The translations under genes and the position numbers were made by a program. From the NCBI GenBank assembly GCA_020630245.1, contig JAHDBZ010000002.1:19434-42341 (forward strand): a DNA stretch of 22,908 nucleotides. Reading direction: 5' to 3'. The notes below the pieces were generated by a model. That model was not told the origin of the DNA and did no database searches. It saw nothing but the letters and a program-made list of their open reading frames with translations. Origin of the DNA: Candidatus Altimarinota bacterium (lineage in GTDB: Bacteria > Patescibacteriota > Gracilibacteria > UBA4473). Position 1 is the stretch's first letter. The number at the start of each line of letters is the position of its first letter. Positions 21,682 to 22,908 of the stretch are shown here, piece by piece.

Positions 21682-22908
21682 CTATTTCCGGCTGCGATAC
21701 TGAATGGCTTCTGCGAGATGTTTAGTATCGATTTTTTCACGGCCCTCTAGGTCAGCAATAGTGCGGGCGAGTTTGAGAATCCGAAAATAAGCCCGACCAC
21801 TGAGGTCGAGTTGCGCTACGGCGGTTTTGATGAGGCTTTTGCTGTCTTGGTCGAGAGCGCAAAATTTTTTTACTTGAGAGGAACTCATTTCGGCATTGGT
21901 GTGAATCGACAATTTTTTAAAACGAATATTTTGAAGTTCTCGTGCCGCCTGGACACGACTCTGTACGTTTTGTGAACTTTCGCCTTCTTCTAGGGATTGT
22001 AGTTTTTCAAAATCTACCTGCGGAACCTCAATGTGTAGATCGATACGATCAAGAAGTGGTCCGGAAATTTTATTTTGATAGCGCTGGATTTCAAAAGGAC
22101 TAGAAGTACATCGGCTGTCATCCGCGGGATAACCGCACGGAGTAGGGTTCATGGCGGCAACTAGCATTACTTTGGCTGGGAAAGTACAACTTCCTGAAGA
22201 GCGTGAGATGTGCACGACGCCGTCCTCGAGAGGTTGGCGCAAGACTTCGAGAGTCTTGATGGGAAACTCTGGGAGCTCATCAAGAAAAATGATGCCGCGA
22301 TGAGCCAAGGAAATCTCCCCTGGGCGAGGAGGATTTCCCCCTCCCACGATCGCGATACTTGAAGCCGTGTGATGCACGGAACGATAAGGCCTCTGCTGAA
22401 TAACGGCCTGTTTTTCGTTTGTCAGTCCTGCGATGGAATGAACTTGAGTGATTTCCAGTGCTTCGTCTACCGATAATTGTGGCAGTATAGTGGCGAGACC
22501 TTTTGCTAGCATGGTCTTACCCGATCCAGGAGGTCCTGACATCAGTAAATTATGCCCGCCAGCTGCCGCTATCTCTAACGCGCGTTTGGCATGTTCGTTG
22601 CCACGTATGTGCTTGAGATCGTCGGGTGAATTTATGCTGTATTTGGTTTCGATGGTTGCATGTGGGTGAGGCGTAATAGCTCCTTGCCTGCTCAGATGAT
22701 CAAATATCTGTAGGAGATCTTTTACTCCAAACACATTTAGATCTTGGATCAAGCTGGCTTCGGCAGCGTTTTCGGCTGGGACAAAGATATTTTTAAATCC
22801 TAAATTTTTAGCAGCAGCCGCTGTGGGTAGCACACCGGTAACCGGACGCAATTGTCCGGCGTAACCAAGCTCTCCGATGAAGATGCTTTCGGTTAAAATT
22901 TCTTCTGA
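21682..22908 (-). CDS. comM: ComM/YifB-type Mg-chelatase-like AAA+ ATPase (5' end beyond window)
   Basis: The frame is open to the right edge, giving 408 visible residues. Only about 90-100 N-terminal residues of the normal 500 or so are missing. A TTG at 22849-22851 can look like a start, but the frame continues upstream with FIGELGYAGQLRPVTGVLP, a conserved internal ComM motif, so it is not the start. Visible parts: Walker A GPPGSGKT (about 125-132), Walker B GIIFLDELPEF, a Cys-containing loop (CGYPADDSRC) and the C-terminal helical lid (SGRAYFRILKLARTIADLE). In naturally transformable bacteria ComM is a helicase that drives branch migration during DNA integration. Many non-competent bacteria also carry it. 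No other competence gene is in view. Confidence 0.94.
   Translation of the reverse strand, partial: SEEILTESIFIGELGYAGQLRPVTGVLPTAAAAKNLGFKNIFVPAENAAEASLIQDLNVFGVKDLLQIFDHLSRQGAITPHPHATIETKYSINSPDDLKHIRGNEHAKRALEIAAAGGHNLLMSGPPGSGKTMLAKGLATILPQLSVDEALEITQVHSIAGLTNEKQAVIQQRPYRSVHHTASSIAIVGGGNPPRPGEISLAHRGIIFLDELPEFPIKTLEVLRQPLEDGVVHISRSSGSCTFPAKVMLVAAMNPTPCGYPADDSRCTSSPFEIQRYQNKISGPLLDRIDLHIEVPQVDFEKLQSLEEGESSQNVQSRVQAARELQNIRFKKLSIHTNAEMSSSQVKKFCALDQDSKSLIKTAVAQLDLSGRAYFRILKLARTIADLEGREKIDTKHLAEAIQYRSRK

Noticed and set aside
22849..22851. TTG as the start of comM
   Set aside because: The frame continues upstream with the conserved FIGELG...G.LRPV segment, so the gene is cut by the window edge.
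1..22908. Recoded genetic code (TGA as Gly)
   Set aside because: TGA terminates several genes at the expected length, for example def and the 630-aa gene, and no known protein is interrupted by it.
21682..22908. Evidence of natural competence
   Set aside because: ComM is widespread in bacteria that are not known to be competent, and no other competence gene is present here.

Overview
The window is a compact bacterial chromosome segment with moderate GC, short spacers and many unrecognised proteins beside housekeeping genes. Small CPR-like forms of DnaJ, YchF, bS21, peptide deformylase and FtsH, plus large lineage-specific secreted proteins, suggest a Patescibacteria (CPR) genome, perhaps Peregrinibacteria-like. 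That placement is inference. TGA ends genes (for example 8573-8575 and 17521-17523), so this is not the TGA=Gly code used by some CPR groups.

Layout. (1) 1-6018, minus strand: a cell-surface block. A 963-aa unknown protein with a C-terminal hydrophobic segment is followed by a 64-aa single-pass membrane protein. Next comes a large secreted protein with five 128-136 aa repeats, which runs off the left edge. (2) 6177-10320, plus strand: an orphan PemK/MazF-like protein, a 630-aa unknown protein, dnaJ and a small secreted protein. (3) 10344-14926: housekeeping genes on both strands. These are a small basic protein, pth, an FtsB/DivIC-like protein, membrane-anchored msrA, ychF, tRNA-Arg(GCG), rpsU and prmC. 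(4) 14895-16951, minus strand: an AI-2E family membrane protein, a 70-aa basic protein and a [2Fe-2S] ferredoxin. (5) 17053-21277: def, a three-gene minus-strand operon of unknowns, then ftsH and gmk on the plus strand. (6) 21377-22908, minus strand: a GIY-YIG protein and a comM/yifB gene that continues past the right edge.

The most coherent unexpected signal is regulatory. At least seven genes (the 630-aa gene, dnaJ, the ftsB-like gene, ychF, rpsU, the ferredoxin gene and def) have a promoter-like sequence whose -10 box ends only 6-9 nt before the start codon. The -35 box usually lies 16-17 bp further up, and the promoter of the AI-2E gene leaves 10 nt. This predicts leaderless or nearly leaderless mRNAs. 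Clear Shine-Dalgarno sites are scarce elsewhere in the window.

The window mostly combines protein homeostasis and translation functions (DnaJ, FtsH, Def, Pth, PrmC, bS21, YchF, tRNA-Arg, MsrA) with an uncharacterised cell-surface block. I did not find a recognisable defence island, prophage, insertion sequence or CRISPR array.
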